From JALYOK01 sp963840785 (lineage in GTDB: Bacteria > Pseudomonadota > Gammaproteobacteria > Burkholderiales > JALYOK01), in assembly GCA_963840785.1 (NCBI GenBank), contig CAWJAF010000009.1, forward strand, positions 1 to 64,000: 64,000 nt of DNA, in the 5' to 3' direction. Shown in pieces: positions 19,539-29,649 of this stretch. The notes under the pieces were generated by a model. It was not told the origin of the DNA and did no database searches. It was given only the letters and a program-made list of their open reading frames with translations. Position 1 is the first letter of the stretch. The number at the start of each line of letters is the position of its first letter. Position numbers and translations under genes: made by a program.

Positions 19539-20621
19539 TTAAACGAGAGCCTGTAACGGGTGTTCCCGTGGTGTCCAGCGCGGGACGAAAAACTCGTCAA
19601 TGTCGCTTTGTGTAACTTCAGCAAGGGTCGGCGGGCTCCAACGGGGGCGCTGATCCTTATCGACAATGAGCGCGCGAATGCCTTCAATGAAATCGCCTTG
19701 GTCGAAACATGCATGCATCAAATTCAATTCCATGCGAAAGCAGTCGGCGAGGGACATTCTTTTTCCGCGATGCAATTGTTCGAGTGTGACGGCCATTAGC
19801 AGCGGGGATCTTTTTTCGATACCGGCCAGTGTTTGTGTCGCCCAATCGGTAAGTTCGGTATGTGATTCATTTTTCAGCGAGCCGACGATTCCCTGTAACG
19901 TCGGTTCGCTAAAATGAACATCGATAGCGTCCGAGAGGGCTTCTAGCGTGGGCGCGGTTCCGGGTTCGCTGGCCAGCGTGTTCAGCGCCATTTCGATGTC
20001 GCGATCGTGATCGTCGGTCCAAACAATATCGTTGAGGCGATCGTCCAGCGCGACGACGGAATATGTATCGAGGTAAAGATCGCCAAGGCCAAGGTAAAGT
20101 ATGTCCACTGCTTTGATCGACACGCCGGTGATGCCTAAATAAAGGCCCAACGCACCTTCAAGCCGCGAAAGAAAATAGCTTGCGCCAACGTCGGGAAACA
20201 ATCCGATCGCGGTTTCCGGCATCGCCATGCGCGTACGATCAGTGACGATGCGAAACTGCGCGCCTTGGGAAATGCCCATACCGCCCCCCATCACAATACC
20301 GTCCATCAGGGTGATGAAAGGTTTTGGGTAGCGATGAATGTAGTGATCGAGCTGGTATTCATCGCAGAAAAATTGCAGATGTTCGGTACTGTCTGCTTGA
20401 AAAGAATCGTAGATGTATCGAATATCGCCACCGGCGCAGAAAGCTTTGTCGCCTGCACCGCGCACGAGAACGGCGTGGATCGAATCATCGCTTTCCCATT
20501 TTTTTAGCAGTTGCGCGAGCTCCTTAACCATGCCGTAGGAAAGTGAGTTTAGCGCCTGGGGGCGGCTAAGCGTAACGAAGGCAATATGGTTGCGAACATC
20601 AACCAGTAATTCCGAGGACAT
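19539..20621 (-). CDS. 3-hydroxyisobutyryl-CoA hydrolase / enoyl-CoA hydratase family
   Basis: A 360-residue crotonase-fold enzyme of the ECH_2 group. Signatures are the oxyanion loop GDKAFCAGGDIRYIYD, PFITLMDGIVMGGGMGISQGA, and MPETAIGLFPDVGASYFLSRL, which together mark 3-hydroxyisobutyryl-CoA hydrolases instead of true hydratases. The reaction releases free 3-hydroxyisobutyrate from its CoA ester in valine breakdown, so that MmsB and MmsA can act. ATG 20621 is used because it starts the conserved SSELLVDVRNHIAFVTLSRP; the open frame continues upstream without support. It ends against the beta-helix gene (stops adjacent) and lies 2 bp after the MaoC gene in a minus-strand operon mmsA-mmsB-maoC-hydrolase. 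Confidence 0.88.
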   Translation of the reverse strand: MSSELLVDVRNHIAFVTLSRPQALNSLSYGMVKELAQLLKKWESDDSIHAVLVRGAGDKAFCAGGDIRYIYDSFQADSTEHLQFFCDEYQLDHYIHRYPKPFITLMDGIVMGGGMGISQGAQFRIVTDRTRMAMPETAIGLFPDVGASYFLSRLEGALGLYLGITGVSIKAVDILYLGLGDLYLDTYSVVALDDRLNDIVWTDDHDRDIEMALNTLASEPGTAPTLEALSDAIDVHFSEPTLQGIVGSLKNESHTELTDWATQTLAGIEKRSPLLMAVTLEQLHRGKRMSLADCFRMELNLMHACFDQGDFIEGIRALIVDKDQRPRWSPPTLAEVTQSDIDEFFVPRWTPREHPLQALV

Positions 20622-20623
20622 AG

Positions 20624-21040
20624 TTAAAGTTTTTCCGTGAGTAAAAGTTTGCCTTCGCCCGTGAGCAAGGATTGGCCAGTTGGGTCGGTGATGCGACCGG
20701 TAAGCGACACGATATCGCCGCCGAGTTTCGCTTTGCGTTCGATTTTTGTCACCGTCCAAGTCATTCTAAGGGCGACATTGGCATACACGGGTCGCCGAAA
20801 CTTCAAGTTGAATTCTAAACCCACGCCCGGTGTCGTTTTGGAAAAATGTGTGGCGGTCATCGCGACGAACAGCGAGGAATAGTGCGGCCCGCTGGCAATA
20901 ATTTTACCAAATCGAGTTTTAGCGGCGTAGGCATCGTCGTGATGCATGGGATTCAGGTCATCGCAGAGCGTGGCGAACCGTTTGATATCCGCTTCGCTGA
21001 GCTCGATCTCTTTCGAAAAACTTTCGCCAACAAAAGCCAA
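20624..21040 (-). CDS. MaoC-like hot-dog fold dehydratase
   Basis: A 138-residue single hot-dog domain. The (R)-specific hydratase motif is visible as FATLCDDLNPMHHDDAYAAKTRFGKIIASGPHY (Asp and His of the D-x-N-P-x-H motif), followed by VGLEFNLKFRRPVYANVALR. MaoC-type enzymes add water across enoyl-CoA double bonds. In this valine-degradation operon it could serve methacrylyl-CoA hydration, which is usually done by a crotonase; this is an inference from position only. It lies 2 bp before the hydrolase gene and 25 bp after mmsB. Confidence 0.88.
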   Translation of the reverse strand: MAFVGESFSKEIELSEADIKRFATLCDDLNPMHHDDAYAAKTRFGKIIASGPHYSSLFVAMTATHFSKTTPGVGLEFNLKFRRPVYANVALRMTWTVTKIERKAKLGGDIVSLTGRITDPTGQSLLTGEGKLLLTEKL

Positions 21041-21065
21041 TGCAGTAGCGTCGGCGGAAGCCGAA

Positions 21066-21950
21066 TCAGTCGTGTTTATACAAATTAATTATCGACGAAA
21101 AATCTTTTCTGCCGCTGCCCATCCCACTCCAGGTTTGGTAAAGCTGATGGGCGAGAGAGCCCATGATTGCCGCTTGCTTAGTTTGTTTTGCGGCATCCAT
21201 CGCCAAGCCGAGGTCTTTCAACATCAAATCCACTCCGAAGCCGCCAGTGTAGCCGCGTGACGCAGCAGAAGTTTCTATCACGCCAGGGAACGGATTGTAG
21301 GTATCGGAGCTCCAGCAACGGCCACTCGAGGTATTGATAATCCCGGCCAATAGTTTCGGGTCGATACCAAGGGATGCGCCCAAATTCATCGATTCCGATA
21401 CGCCGATCATCGAAATCGCCAGCAGCATGTTATTGCAAATCTTCGCAACTTGGCCGGTGCCTTCAGCGCCGCAATGAACGACATTCTTGCCCATTTTTTC
21501 CAAAATCGGTTTTGCGACCGCGAACGCTTTCGCGTCGCCCCCCACCATAAAGGTCAGCGTTGCCGCTTCAGCGCCCACCGTACCACCGGAGACTGGCGCG
21601 TCGAGCATCACGATTTTGCGTTGTGCAGCCGTGGCCGCAACTTCGCGAGCGGAATGCGGGTCGATGGTGCTTGAGTCAATCAGCAGCGTTCCCGGTGTTA
21701 CATTTGCGAGCAACTCACCCGTGCCCGTGTACACCTCGCGCACATGGGGCGAGGACGGGAGCATGGTGATGATTACCCGCGCATTTTTCGCTACTTCAGC
21801 GACGGATGTCGCGGCTTTTCCGCCCGCAGCGACTACCTTTGCGATCGCGTCGGGAAACACGTCAAATACGACGAGATCATGCCCCGCTTTAACTAGATTG
21901 CGCGCCATGGGATTGCCCATATTTCCCAATCCGATGAATCCAATTTTCAT
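21066..21950 (-). CDS. mmsB: 3-hydroxyisobutyrate dehydrogenase
   Basis: A 294-residue NAD-dependent beta-hydroxyacid dehydrogenase. The N-terminal MKIGFIGLGNMGNPMARNLVKAGH is the Rossmann GxGxxG motif, the substrate motif DAPVSGGTVGAEAATL follows near residue 120, and the catalytic lysine region is GTGQVAKICNNMLLAISMIG (Lys near residue 170). It oxidises 3-hydroxyisobutyrate to methylmalonate semialdehyde, the substrate of MmsA. The gene is the second in the minus-strand valine operon; the gap to mmsA holds a REP-like repeat. Length is normal. Confidence 0.95.
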   Translation of the reverse strand: MKIGFIGLGNMGNPMARNLVKAGHDLVVFDVFPDAIAKVVAAGGKAATSVAEVAKNARVIITMLPSSPHVREVYTGTGELLANVTPGTLLIDSSTIDPHSAREVAATAAQRKIVMLDAPVSGGTVGAEAATLTFMVGGDAKAFAVAKPILEKMGKNVVHCGAEGTGQVAKICNNMLLAISMIGVSESMNLGASLGIDPKLLAGIINTSSGRCWSSDTYNPFPGVIETSAASRGYTGGFGVDLMLKDLGLAMDAAKQTKQAAIMGSLAHQLYQTWSGMGSGRKDFSSIINLYKHD

Positions 21951-21989
21951 TTTATTTCCAATTGCGATATTGCGTATTTCTTACAGTGG

Positions 21990-22075
21990 GTCATCGCGAA
22001 TAACAAAGCAATCTCATATTTCGCAGAGAAAAGCGAGATTGCTGGGTCGCAAAAAAAACGCTGCTCGCGATAACG
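21990..22075. repeat. REP-like dispersed palindromic repeat, copy 2
   Basis: The gap between mmsA and mmsB contains GTCATCGCGAA, AGCAATCTC (22007-22015), GAGATTGCT (22035-22043, exact reverse complement) and CTCGCGATAACG. The outer and inner arms pair to make a long imperfect hairpin. Related to the copy at 1742-1831. On the minus-strand mRNA it would fold between mmsA and mmsB and could affect their relative expression. Confidence 0.6.
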
Positions 22076-22089
22076 CTTGGGGGGCGACT

Positions 22090-23634
22090 TTACTTCAAAC
22101 TAATTGTCGTATTCACACCTGTTGGTTTGCTCGACTCATCGAACCAGCGCGAAATAACGGTCTTTGTCTGTGTGTAAAACTGAATCACTTGTTTGCCATA
22201 GGGGCCGAGGTCGCCGAGCTTGGAGCCACGCGAACCGGTGAAGCTAAAAAATGGAACCGGTACCGGTATCGGAAGATTCACACCGATTTGCCCGACATCG
22301 ATTTCGTTTTGAAATTTGCGTGCCGCGCCCCCGCTCGAGGTGAAAATCGCTGTACCATTGCCGTAGGGATTCGCATTGATCAACTCAATCGCTTCATCCA
22401 ACGTATCCACGCTGACGACACTCAACACGGGTCCGAAAATTTCCGTGTCGTACACACTCATGCTGGGTTTCACGGCGGAAAAAATCGTTGGTCCAACAAA
22501 GTTGCCTTGCTCATAGCCACTCACTTTGACTTTGCTGCCATCGAGTTCGCATTTGGCACCTTCGGCGATGCCTTTTTCGATTAATGCCGTAACGCGTAGT
22601 TTCGCCGCTTTAGAGACGAGTGGGCCAAGGTCGGCACCTTTTTCGATTCCCGCCGCAACTTTCAGGCTCTTCGCTTTTTCCACTAAATCGGGAATCCACT
22701 TACTCGCCTCACCCACCAACACACTCACAGAGATTGCCATACAGCGCTGACCCGCTGCGCCGAAAGCCGCGCCCGCTATGGCGTTCAGGGCTTGCTCTTT
22801 ATTCGCATCGGGCATCACCACACAATGATTCTTCGCGCCCATCATGCTTTGTACGCGCTTGCCGTGTTTGCTGCCGAGGTGATAAACATGTTCACCGACA
22901 TGGCACGAACCCACGAACGAAACCGCTTTGATATCTTTGTGCGTGCACAATAAATCGACCACATCTTTGCCGCCGTGAATGACGTTCAACACGCCCGGCG
23001 GTACGCCCGCTTGCAGCGCCAACTCCGCTAGAAACATCGACGTCATCGGCACTTGCTCGGAAGGTTTGAGTACGAAGGTATTGCCCGTCACAATCGCCAT
23101 GGGGAACATCCACAGCGGAATCATTGCCGGGAAATTAAACGGCGTGATCCCAGCGCAGACGCCCAACGGTTGACGGATTGTGTACGTGTCGACACCAGAT
23201 GCGACGTTTTCGGCAAACTCGCCCAGTTGTAAATTACCGATTGAGCAAGCGTGCTCCACCACTTCCAAGCCGCGAAACACATCGCCTTCCGCATCGACTA
23301 ACGTTTTACCTTGCTCCGCAGTCAGGCCTGCCGCAAGCTTTGCCATATTCTCGCGGATCAATTGTTGAAGCTTCAGGAAGACTCGAGCACGTGCCGAGAT
23401 CGGCGTATCTTTCCATGTCTTAAACGCTACGCGACCGGACTCAATCGCGGCGTTGATTTCGGCTGTCGTTGCAAACGGCACGCGTGCGATGACTTCTTGC
23501 GTAGCGGGGTTGACGATGTCGCGCCATTCCGTCGTGCGTGATTCGACGAACTCCCCGTTAATCAGCAATTTTACGGTGGGGATTATCGCGGCAGGTTGGC
23601 GGTGGTTGGCGAGGTAATCTAAGTTGGCAGCCAT
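22090..23634 (-). CDS. mmsA: Methylmalonate-semialdehyde dehydrogenase (CoA-acylating)
   Basis: A 514-residue aldehyde dehydrogenase superfamily protein. MmsA hallmarks are the N-terminal LLINGEFVESRTTEWRDIVNPATQE, PLGVCAGITPFNFPAMIPLW, KAVSFVGSCHVGEHVYHLG, and the catalytic cysteine motif AAGQRCMAISV near residue 285. The enzyme converts methylmalonate semialdehyde to propionyl-CoA in valine catabolism (and acts in inositol breakdown). ATG 23634 was chosen; ATG 23646 four codons upstream is also possible, and a TATAAT box lies ~23 bp further upstream on that strand. It is the first gene of the operon with mmsB, MaoC and the CoA hydrolase. Confidence 0.94.
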   Translation of the reverse strand: MAANLDYLANHRQPAAIIPTVKLLINGEFVESRTTEWRDIVNPATQEVIARVPFATTAEINAAIESGRVAFKTWKDTPISARARVFLKLQQLIRENMAKLAAGLTAEQGKTLVDAEGDVFRGLEVVEHACSIGNLQLGEFAENVASGVDTYTIRQPLGVCAGITPFNFPAMIPLWMFPMAIVTGNTFVLKPSEQVPMTSMFLAELALQAGVPPGVLNVIHGGKDVVDLLCTHKDIKAVSFVGSCHVGEHVYHLGSKHGKRVQSMMGAKNHCVVMPDANKEQALNAIAGAAFGAAGQRCMAISVSVLVGEASKWIPDLVEKAKSLKVAAGIEKGADLGPLVSKAAKLRVTALIEKGIAEGAKCELDGSKVKVSGYEQGNFVGPTIFSAVKPSMSVYDTEIFGPVLSVVSVDTLDEAIELINANPYGNGTAIFTSSGGAARKFQNEIDVGQIGVNLPIPVPVPFFSFTGSRGSKLGDLGPYGKQVIQFYTQTKTVISRWFDESSKPTGVNTTISLK

Positions 23635-23818
23635 GGCGGTTTCCATTGAGCAAATTAGGGAATTATACCGTAGCAAAAAATTCATCTTACTGAGAATCCT
23701 TTGACACAGGACATGTCGGCAGGTCGCGCGGGTCGTTTATGTATGCTGGCCTGCGGGCCAAGTAATTGCCGTTATCCCACGGCAGAGCTATGTGAACACT
23801 TAGTGAGATGTCGATAAC

Positions 23819-24969
23819 TCAAACGAGACGGCATTTGGTTTCAAGCGCGCATTGCAGCGCGCGGCCCACATTAACATCCAACACCGTGAAATGCCCCATT
23901 TTCCGTCCCGGCCTCGCTTCGCGTTTGCCGTAGAGATGTAGTTTCACATTGGGCGATTTAAAAATCTTATCGGCGGCGAGTACGTTATTTTTCCACACAT
24001 CGCCAAGCAAATTCACCATAACGGCCGGGGTGTGTTGTGTGGTCGGTCCAAGTGGCAATCCGCACAACGCACGTACCTGTTGCTCGAATTGGCTGGTTAG
24101 GCAGGCGTCAATGGTGTAATGGCCGCTGTTGTGGGGGCGCGGTGCGATTTCGTTGATGAGTAGATTTTTCGTGCCCGGCTTCGTCATTCGACCACAAAAA
24201 ATTCCACGCGAGGACGCCGCAGTAGTCGAGTTTTGTCGGCGAGGCGCTGCTGCGATGTTTTGTGCTTGGTTTGGCAAGTGCAGCGCGATATTCTGTGCGG
24301 GCGCAATGCTAATGTCTAGTATGCCGTTTTGGTGCTGATTTTCCGAGACCGGAAAGGTAGCGATTGCGCCGTCGATGGCCGCGCGCTAACACGACCGAGA
24401 CTTCGAGTTTCAATGGTAATAATTGTTCCAACACGCAGGGAACGCCGCGCCACGATTGAAAGGTTTCGTGGGCGGCCGCTGCGTTCGTTCGATGCGCGCT
24501 TGTCCTTTGCCATCGTAGCCGAAGCGTGCGGTTTTTAAGATCGCGGGAAATTGAATGTGTGCGCCGACTGCATCGATATCGGCTTCGCTTTGGATGATCG
24601 CAAACGGTCCAACAGGGAAGCCATTCTCGGCGAAAAAAGTTTTTTCGCGCATGCGATCTTGCGCGATGGCGACTGCATTTGCACCCGGGCGCACGGGAAT
24701 GCTTTTCAGCGAGCCAGGCAAGACTTTCCGCCGGTGGATTTTCGAATTCGGTGGTGACAGCGGCGCAGCGCATTTGCCAATTGTTCCAGCGCCTGTTGAT
24801 CGTGAAAATCTGCGCAAATATGCTCGCGTTGCGAAATGCGATGCAGGGCTTGCATGGATCGGGATCGAGGACGATGACGTCGTATCCCATGGTGCGTGCG
24901 GCGCTGGTGAACATTCGCCCGAGTTGCCCGCCGCCGAGCAAGCCGAGGGTCGTTGCCGGGCAGAATCAC
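23819..24969 (-). CDS. purK: 5-(carboxyamino)imidazole ribonucleotide synthase PurK (several frameshifts)
   Basis: PurK is reconstructed over three frames. The start is GTG 24969, overlapping the purE stop; an extra A near 24954 then shifts into TLGLLGGGQLGRMFTSAARTMGYDVIVLDPDP. Further pieces are AAVTTEFENPPAESLAWL, IAQDRMREKTFFAENGFPVGPF, FPAILKTARFGYDGKGQARI and, at the C-terminus, LLINEIAPRPHNSGHYTIDACLTSQFEQ. This ATP-grasp enzyme makes N5-CAIR from AIR, ATP and bicarbonate in purine synthesis. Total length (~383 codons) fits PurK. At least five indels break it, yet all motifs are conserved, so sequence error is more likely than decay of this gene. It pairs with purE. Confidence 0.85.
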
Positions 24970-25470
24970 TTTTTGAATTGGTCGGGTGGAAGGGTCATCG
25001 CGTGCACGGCGTCGACTTGTTTTGCGCGGAACGCCGCTTAATTTTTTTGCGAGTTCGGCGTCGTGCAACGCCAACATTGCGACCGCGAATAGTCCCGCGT
25101 TCGCGGCGCCGGCTTCGCCGATCGCGAAGGTTGCAACCGGCACGCCTTTGGGCATTTGCACGATGGAGTAAAGCGAATCTTCGCCGCGCAAATATTTCGA
25201 TGGCACCGGCACGCCGAGCACGGGTAGCGTGGTTTTCGAGGCAAGCATGCCTGGAAGGTGCGCCGCGCCTCCCGCTCCGGCAATGATGGCCTGGAGGCCG
25301 CGTGGAATGGCGCTCTCGGCGTAGGCGAACATTTCGTCCGGCGTGCGATGGGCGGAGACGACTTTGGTTTCGAACGGCACGCCGAAGGCTTCCAATTGCT
25401 GTACGGCGTGCTGCATGATTTCCCAATCGCTGCTGCTGCCCATCACGACGCCGACTAAAGGTTTTGTCAT
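24966..25470 (-). CDS. purE: N5-carboxyaminoimidazole ribonucleotide mutase PurE (one frameshift)
   Basis: A ~167-residue class I PurE. The N-terminal VGVVMGSSSDWEIMQHAV and the motif KVVSAHRTPDEMFAYAE carry active-site residues, followed by IAGAGGAAHLPGMLASKT. One extra G near 25033 shifts the frame; the remaining end reads AFRAKQVDAVHAMTLPPDQ in the next frame, a normal PurE tail, stopping at 24966. The enzyme rearranges N5-CAIR to CAIR. ATG 25470 overlaps the stop of the upstream epimerase gene (ATGA), so purine genes are translationally linked to the Arn-type cluster. Confidence 0.9.
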
Positions 25471-26542
25471 TTTTTCGCGCATTCCATGCCTTTAAACTCC
25501 AGAATCTTTGGCATCGGCGACATGTCGTCGCGATAGGCGTCGAAAAATATGCCGTAATGCAGCGATCGGCCATATTCACTTTCGGCGACCAGTTCAATTC
25601 GCTTTGCGTATTGCCGATATGCGGCACGCGATTTTGCACGTCTTGATAGCCTTTGCCGTAATAGTCCGCCGAGGTGGTCTCGACGATTTTTACTTTCGCC
25701 GCACCGTCTCTGTATTCGGGATAATCGTGCGCCAATTTCAACATCATTTTCGCCAGTTCTTTCACAGAAAAATTGTTCGCCGGATTGCCGACATTATAGA
25801 TTTTTCCACTGGCGATACCATTGGGTTTTCAATAATTTTCATCAGCGCATCGATGCCATCATCGATGTAAGTAAATGCGCGTTTTTGCGTACCGCCGTCG
25901 ACCAGCTTAATCGTTTCACCGCGCACAATGTGACCAAAGAATTGCGTGATGACACGCGAGCTGCCTTCTTTTGCCGTGTGAATCGAATCCAGCCCGGCGC
26001 CGATCCAATTGAAAGGGCGAAACAAGGTGAAATCCAAATTTTGTTGCACGCCATAGGCCCAAATGACGCGGTCCATCAATTGTTTTGAGCACGCATAAAT
26101 CCAACGCTGCTTGTCGATCGGGCCGTAGACCAGCGACGAGGCATAGGGATCGAATTCCGCATCGGTGCTCATGCCATACACTTCCGACGTCGACGGAAAC
26201 AAAATACGTTTGCCGTATTTAACGCAAGCGCGAACGATCGGTAAATTCGCTTCGAAATCTAATTCGAATACGCGCAGCGGTTCTTTCACATAGGTCGCCG
26301 GCGTTGCGATCGCGACCAGTGGCAACACGACATCGCTTTTTTTGATGTTGTATTCGATCCACTCTTTGTTGATGGTGATATCGCCTTCGGTAAAATGAAA
26401 GCGCGGATGATCAACCATGTCGGCGACGCGCTCGCTTTGCATGTCCAGACCATGGACTTCCCAATCGGTCGTTCGCCAAAATGCGCTTCGACAAATGATG
26501 GCCGATGAAACCGTTAACGCCGAGGATCAGAATTCTTTTCAC
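25467..26542 (-). CDS. arnA: ArnA-type UDP-glucuronic acid decarboxylase / NAD-dependent epimerase (frameshifted)
   Basis: Matches the C-terminal half of ArnA. GTG 26542 begins VKRILILGVNGFIGHHLSKR (Rossmann GxNGFIG). A shift near 26455 leads to EGDITINKEWIEYNIKKSD, PSTSEVYGMS and the catalytic YxxxK region WIYACSKQLMDRVIWAYG, with the FRPFNWIGAGLDSIHT motif. A further shift at ~25815 gives KIYNVGNPANNFSVKELA, and others lie nearer the end at 25467. The domain oxidatively decarboxylates UDP-glucuronate to the UDP-4-keto-pentose for L-Ara4N. It follows the formyltransferase; no stop is seen between the two in one frame (see findings), so fusion is possible. It overlaps purE by 4 bp. Confidence 0.85.
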
Positions 26543-26600
26543 GTGGGATCGAAAGGTATTTTTTGAGCGTGGGATTGTACGCCGAAAATGCGCATAAAAC

Positions 26601-27498
26601 CTATCGGCTTCGACCGGTTCGCCGTGCGATTTCGACGTCGACGAGTTCCAATACGTTGCCGTCGCCGCAGATCGCATGGAGCTTGCCTTGCTCTGCTATA
26701 AAAATGCCTGAAGGACCCAGTATCCACGCGGCTCTCCATAGGCATACGCTTGGTGCGAAATAATTTTTACGCGTGTGCCTTGCAAATCGAAAAACGCGCC
26801 GGGATAGGGCGGTGCGACGCCGCGCACCAGATTGTGAATTTCCGCTGCGGATTTATGCCAATCAATGCGCCCGTCTTCTGGTTTGCGGCCGCCGAAGTAG
26901 CTGCCTTGGCTCAAGTCTTGCGGACGTGCCGGTACGCTCTCCGCGCAGCAATGACGGTAATGCGTAGCATCGAGTACTGACGCCGCGGCATTCGGTCACT
27001 TTGCCGAACACGTCAAACGCCGTGTCGTCCGGGCCGATCGGCACAGCTTGTTGACCGACGATATCGCCGGCATCAGGTTTCTCGACCATGTAATGCAGCG
27101 TTGCGCCAGTTTCGGTTTCACCGCGAATCACGGCCCAATTCACTGGCACGCGGCCACGATATTTCGGCAGCAGTGAGCCGTGCATATTTAATGCGCCATA
27201 GCGCGGAATCGTCAGCAGCGGCAGCTTGCAACATCGAGCGATAGTAAAACGAAAAAATAAAATCCGGCGCAGTTGCGCGAATTCGTTCGACGACAGTCCG
27301 GCATCGTTTGCATCAATCTGGCGTGATGGTTTCGATGCCATGTTGTTGCGCAAGCGACTTAACGCTGTCGAACCAAATCGTTTCATTCGGGATTATCTTC
27401 GTGGGTGAGCACCAATCGCACGTCGACGCCATGCTTGAGCAAACCGAAAGGCAGCGCACGCCTACATTGTGGTAGGCGAATACGACGGCGCTGGTCAC
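26601..27498 (-). CDS. arnA: ArnA-type UDP-L-Ara4N formyltransferase (frameshifted)
   Basis: Matches the N-terminal half of ArnA and methionyl-tRNA formyltransferase folds. GTG 27498 starts TSAVVFAYHNVGVRCL; later frames read LTHEDNPNETIWFDSVKSLAQ, the catalytic set ALNMHGSLLPKYRGRVPVNWA (Asn, His) and GATLHYMVEKPDAGDIVGQ (Asp). The C-terminal part has GRKPEDGRIDWHKSAAEIHN and a small OB-like end, GPSGIFIAEQGKLHAICGDG. It transfers a formyl group from N10-formyl-THF to UDP-4-amino-4-deoxy-L-arabinose. At least four single-base breaks interrupt it. It lies 45 bp after arnC. Confidence 0.85.
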
Positions 27499-27543
27499 GG
27501 CCTAGATCGAGAAACGGGGTGCGGTAAGCGGCCGATGTCGGTT

Positions 27544-28503
27544 TCAGCGATTGTCTTGAACTTCGTCGCTGGTTTCTAAAATCGCTTGAATCAAATAGCG
27601 CGGCCGATCGCGCACTTGCATATAAACGCGCCCGACGTATTCGCCAAGCATCCCGACGCCGAACAGCAAAATGCCGATCAATCATGAATACGATTGCGAA
27701 CAGGGTGAACAGGCCTTCCGCTTCCGGCCCAACGACGAAGCGGCGAATGACGAGATAAACGAAGAACAGCCGGACAGCAACGAAACGACAATGCCAAAAA
27801 TGGAAAACAATTGCAGCGGCGCTAGCGAAAATCCGGTGATCAAATCGAAATTAAGGCGGATCAAGCTATACAGCGAATACTTCGATTCACCTGCGGCGCG
27901 CTCGGCGTGTGCGACTTCGATTTCCACCGGATTGCGAGCGAAAGTATAGGCCAGCGCCGGGATATAAGTATTGACTTCGCTGCATTCGTTAATCGCGCGA
28001 ATAATGTTGCGGCTATAGGCGCGCAGCATACAACCTTGATCGGTCATGCGCACTTTGGTAAAGCGTTCGCGCACGCGGTTCATCATCCGTGAAGCGATTT
28101 TGCGCCACGCCGATGTCGTGGCGCATGACGCGAATGGTGCCGACATAATCATGGCCCGCATCAATCTGCTATCAGGAGATTGCCGATTTCTTCCGGCGGA
28201 TTTTGCAGATCGGCGTCGAGCGTCACGATCGTATCGCCGCGCGCATTTAGCGAATCCCGCCATGATCGCCATATGCTGTCCGAAATTGCCGTTGAACAAA
28301 ATCACCCGCGTGACATCGGGTCGGCGTTCGTATTGTTCGCGCAGCATGGCCGCCGAGCGATCGCGGCTGCCGTCGTTAATGAAAATAATTTCGTAGCTGC
28401 GATTTAATGCATCAAGCGCAGCGTAGAGACGCTGAAATAGAGCGGCCAGGCCGTGCTCTTCGTTATAAACGGGAATGACAACAGAGATTTGTGGGTTGCT
28501 CAT
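27544..28503 (-). CDS. arnC: ArnC-type undecaprenyl-phosphate 4-deoxy-4-formamido-L-arabinose transferase (frameshifted)
   Basis: A family 2 glycosyltransferase of ~318 residues. It begins MSNPQISVVIPVYNEEHGLA with the GT-A fold, then IIFINDGSRDRS (nucleotide-sugar binding) and VILFNGNFGQHMAIMAGF. A shift region near 28150-28260 precedes MTDQGCMLRAYSRNIIRAIN. Two membrane helices follow (LQLFSIFGIVVSLLSG; GILLFGVGMLGEYVGRVY after a shift at 27680), and the end is ILETSDEVQDNR. The enzyme transfers the formamido sugar to undecaprenyl phosphate at the inner membrane. Gene order arnB-arnC-arnA matches known Arn operons. Confidence 0.87.
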
Positions 28504-28515
28504 TTTTATTTTTGA

Positions 28516-29647
28516 TTATGAGCGAATTAGTTTTCTGCAATGCAGTCGCAAACGCGCTCGACGTCGCTCGAACGTCATCGCCGGAAACATCGGCAAGGTA
28601 ATGGTTTCGCGCGCGATGCGCTCGCTGACTGGGAAACATGCCTTCTTTGTATCCTTTGTCGCGAAATAAGCTGGTCAGATGAACGGCTTCATAAGAAATG
28701 CCAATGCCAATTCCTATCGCCTGCATTGCCGCGATACAACGCCGCTCGCGAAATTTTCATACGCTGAGTGGCAGCAGCACGTAAACATATTCCAACTATG
28801 GCCAGGATTATCGCGCGGTGGTAACATCTCGTCGGTAAGTAAATCGTCATCCGACAAGCACTGTAAAATAATGATCGGCAAGTTCGCTGCGCTTTGCGCA
28901 CCAGCCGTCGAGCTGCGCCAATTGTGCGATACCGAGCCGCGCGCTGACGTCGCTCATATTGAATTTTCCGCCGGCAACGTCGACGTCGCGCGTGCCATCG
29001 GGCAAGCGCTGAATGCCATGAAATCGCAACTGCAATGCGCGGCTGGGCTTCGTCTTCATCATTCACAACCAGCGCGCCGCCTTCGATGGTCGTCATATTT
29101 TTATTCGGGTGGAAACTGAACGCGACCAAATCGCCTCGGCTGCCGAACGGTTCGGATCGCCAAGCTTGAACCAATCGCGAGCGCCGCATCTTGAATGACG
29201 CGCAGATCATGCGTTCTTGCCAAATACATGATCGTATCTATATCAAGCGGCGCGTTGAAATCCGTCGGCAATAGTGGCTTTGTCCGCGCGGTGATCGCGG
29301 CACTTACTGCATCGAGATTGATGTTGCGTGTTTGTCAAGTCGACATCGACAAACACCGTCTTCGCGCCGACTTTTTCGATCATGTTCGCGGCGGCAAAAA
29401 AATTTTGCGCTGGCGTAATGATTTCATCGCCGGGCTCGGCACCGATTAACTGCAAGGCAACTTCTAATGCCGCGGTCGCCGAGGTGAGCGTGATAACCGG
29501 TCGGCCGCCCACGTATTCGGACAATTGTTTTTCGAATGCACTGCACCTGGGGCCGGTCGCGATCCACAACGACCGCAGCGTATCGGCAACGTCGGCGATC
29601 ATGGCTTCGTCGATAGTCGGGCGGGCAAACGGTAAAAATTCGGTCAT
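28516..29647 (-). CDS. arnB: ArnB-type UDP-4-amino-4-deoxy-L-arabinose aminotransferase, DegT/DnrJ family (frameshifted)
   Basis: A PLP aminotransferase of ~377 residues. ATG 29647 gives MTEFLPFARPTIDEAMIADV, then TLTSATAALEVALQLIGAEPG and DEIITPAQNFFAAANMI. The PLP lysine lies in VAFSFHPNKNMTTIEGGALV, followed by KFNMSDVSARLGIAQLAQL. The C-terminus, recovered after a shift at ~28625, reads VSERIARETITLPMFPAM and ends at 28516. Breaks occur near 29335, 29225, 29165, 29050, 28870, 28790 and 28700. It converts the UDP-4-keto-pentose to UDP-L-Ara4N with glutamate. It starts 2 bp after the small permease gene. Confidence 0.86.
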
Positions 29648-29649
29648 AC

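Noticed and set aside
23700..23760. TTGACA promoter on the plus strand
   Set aside because: No acceptable -10 box at 16-18 bp and no plus-strand gene follows.
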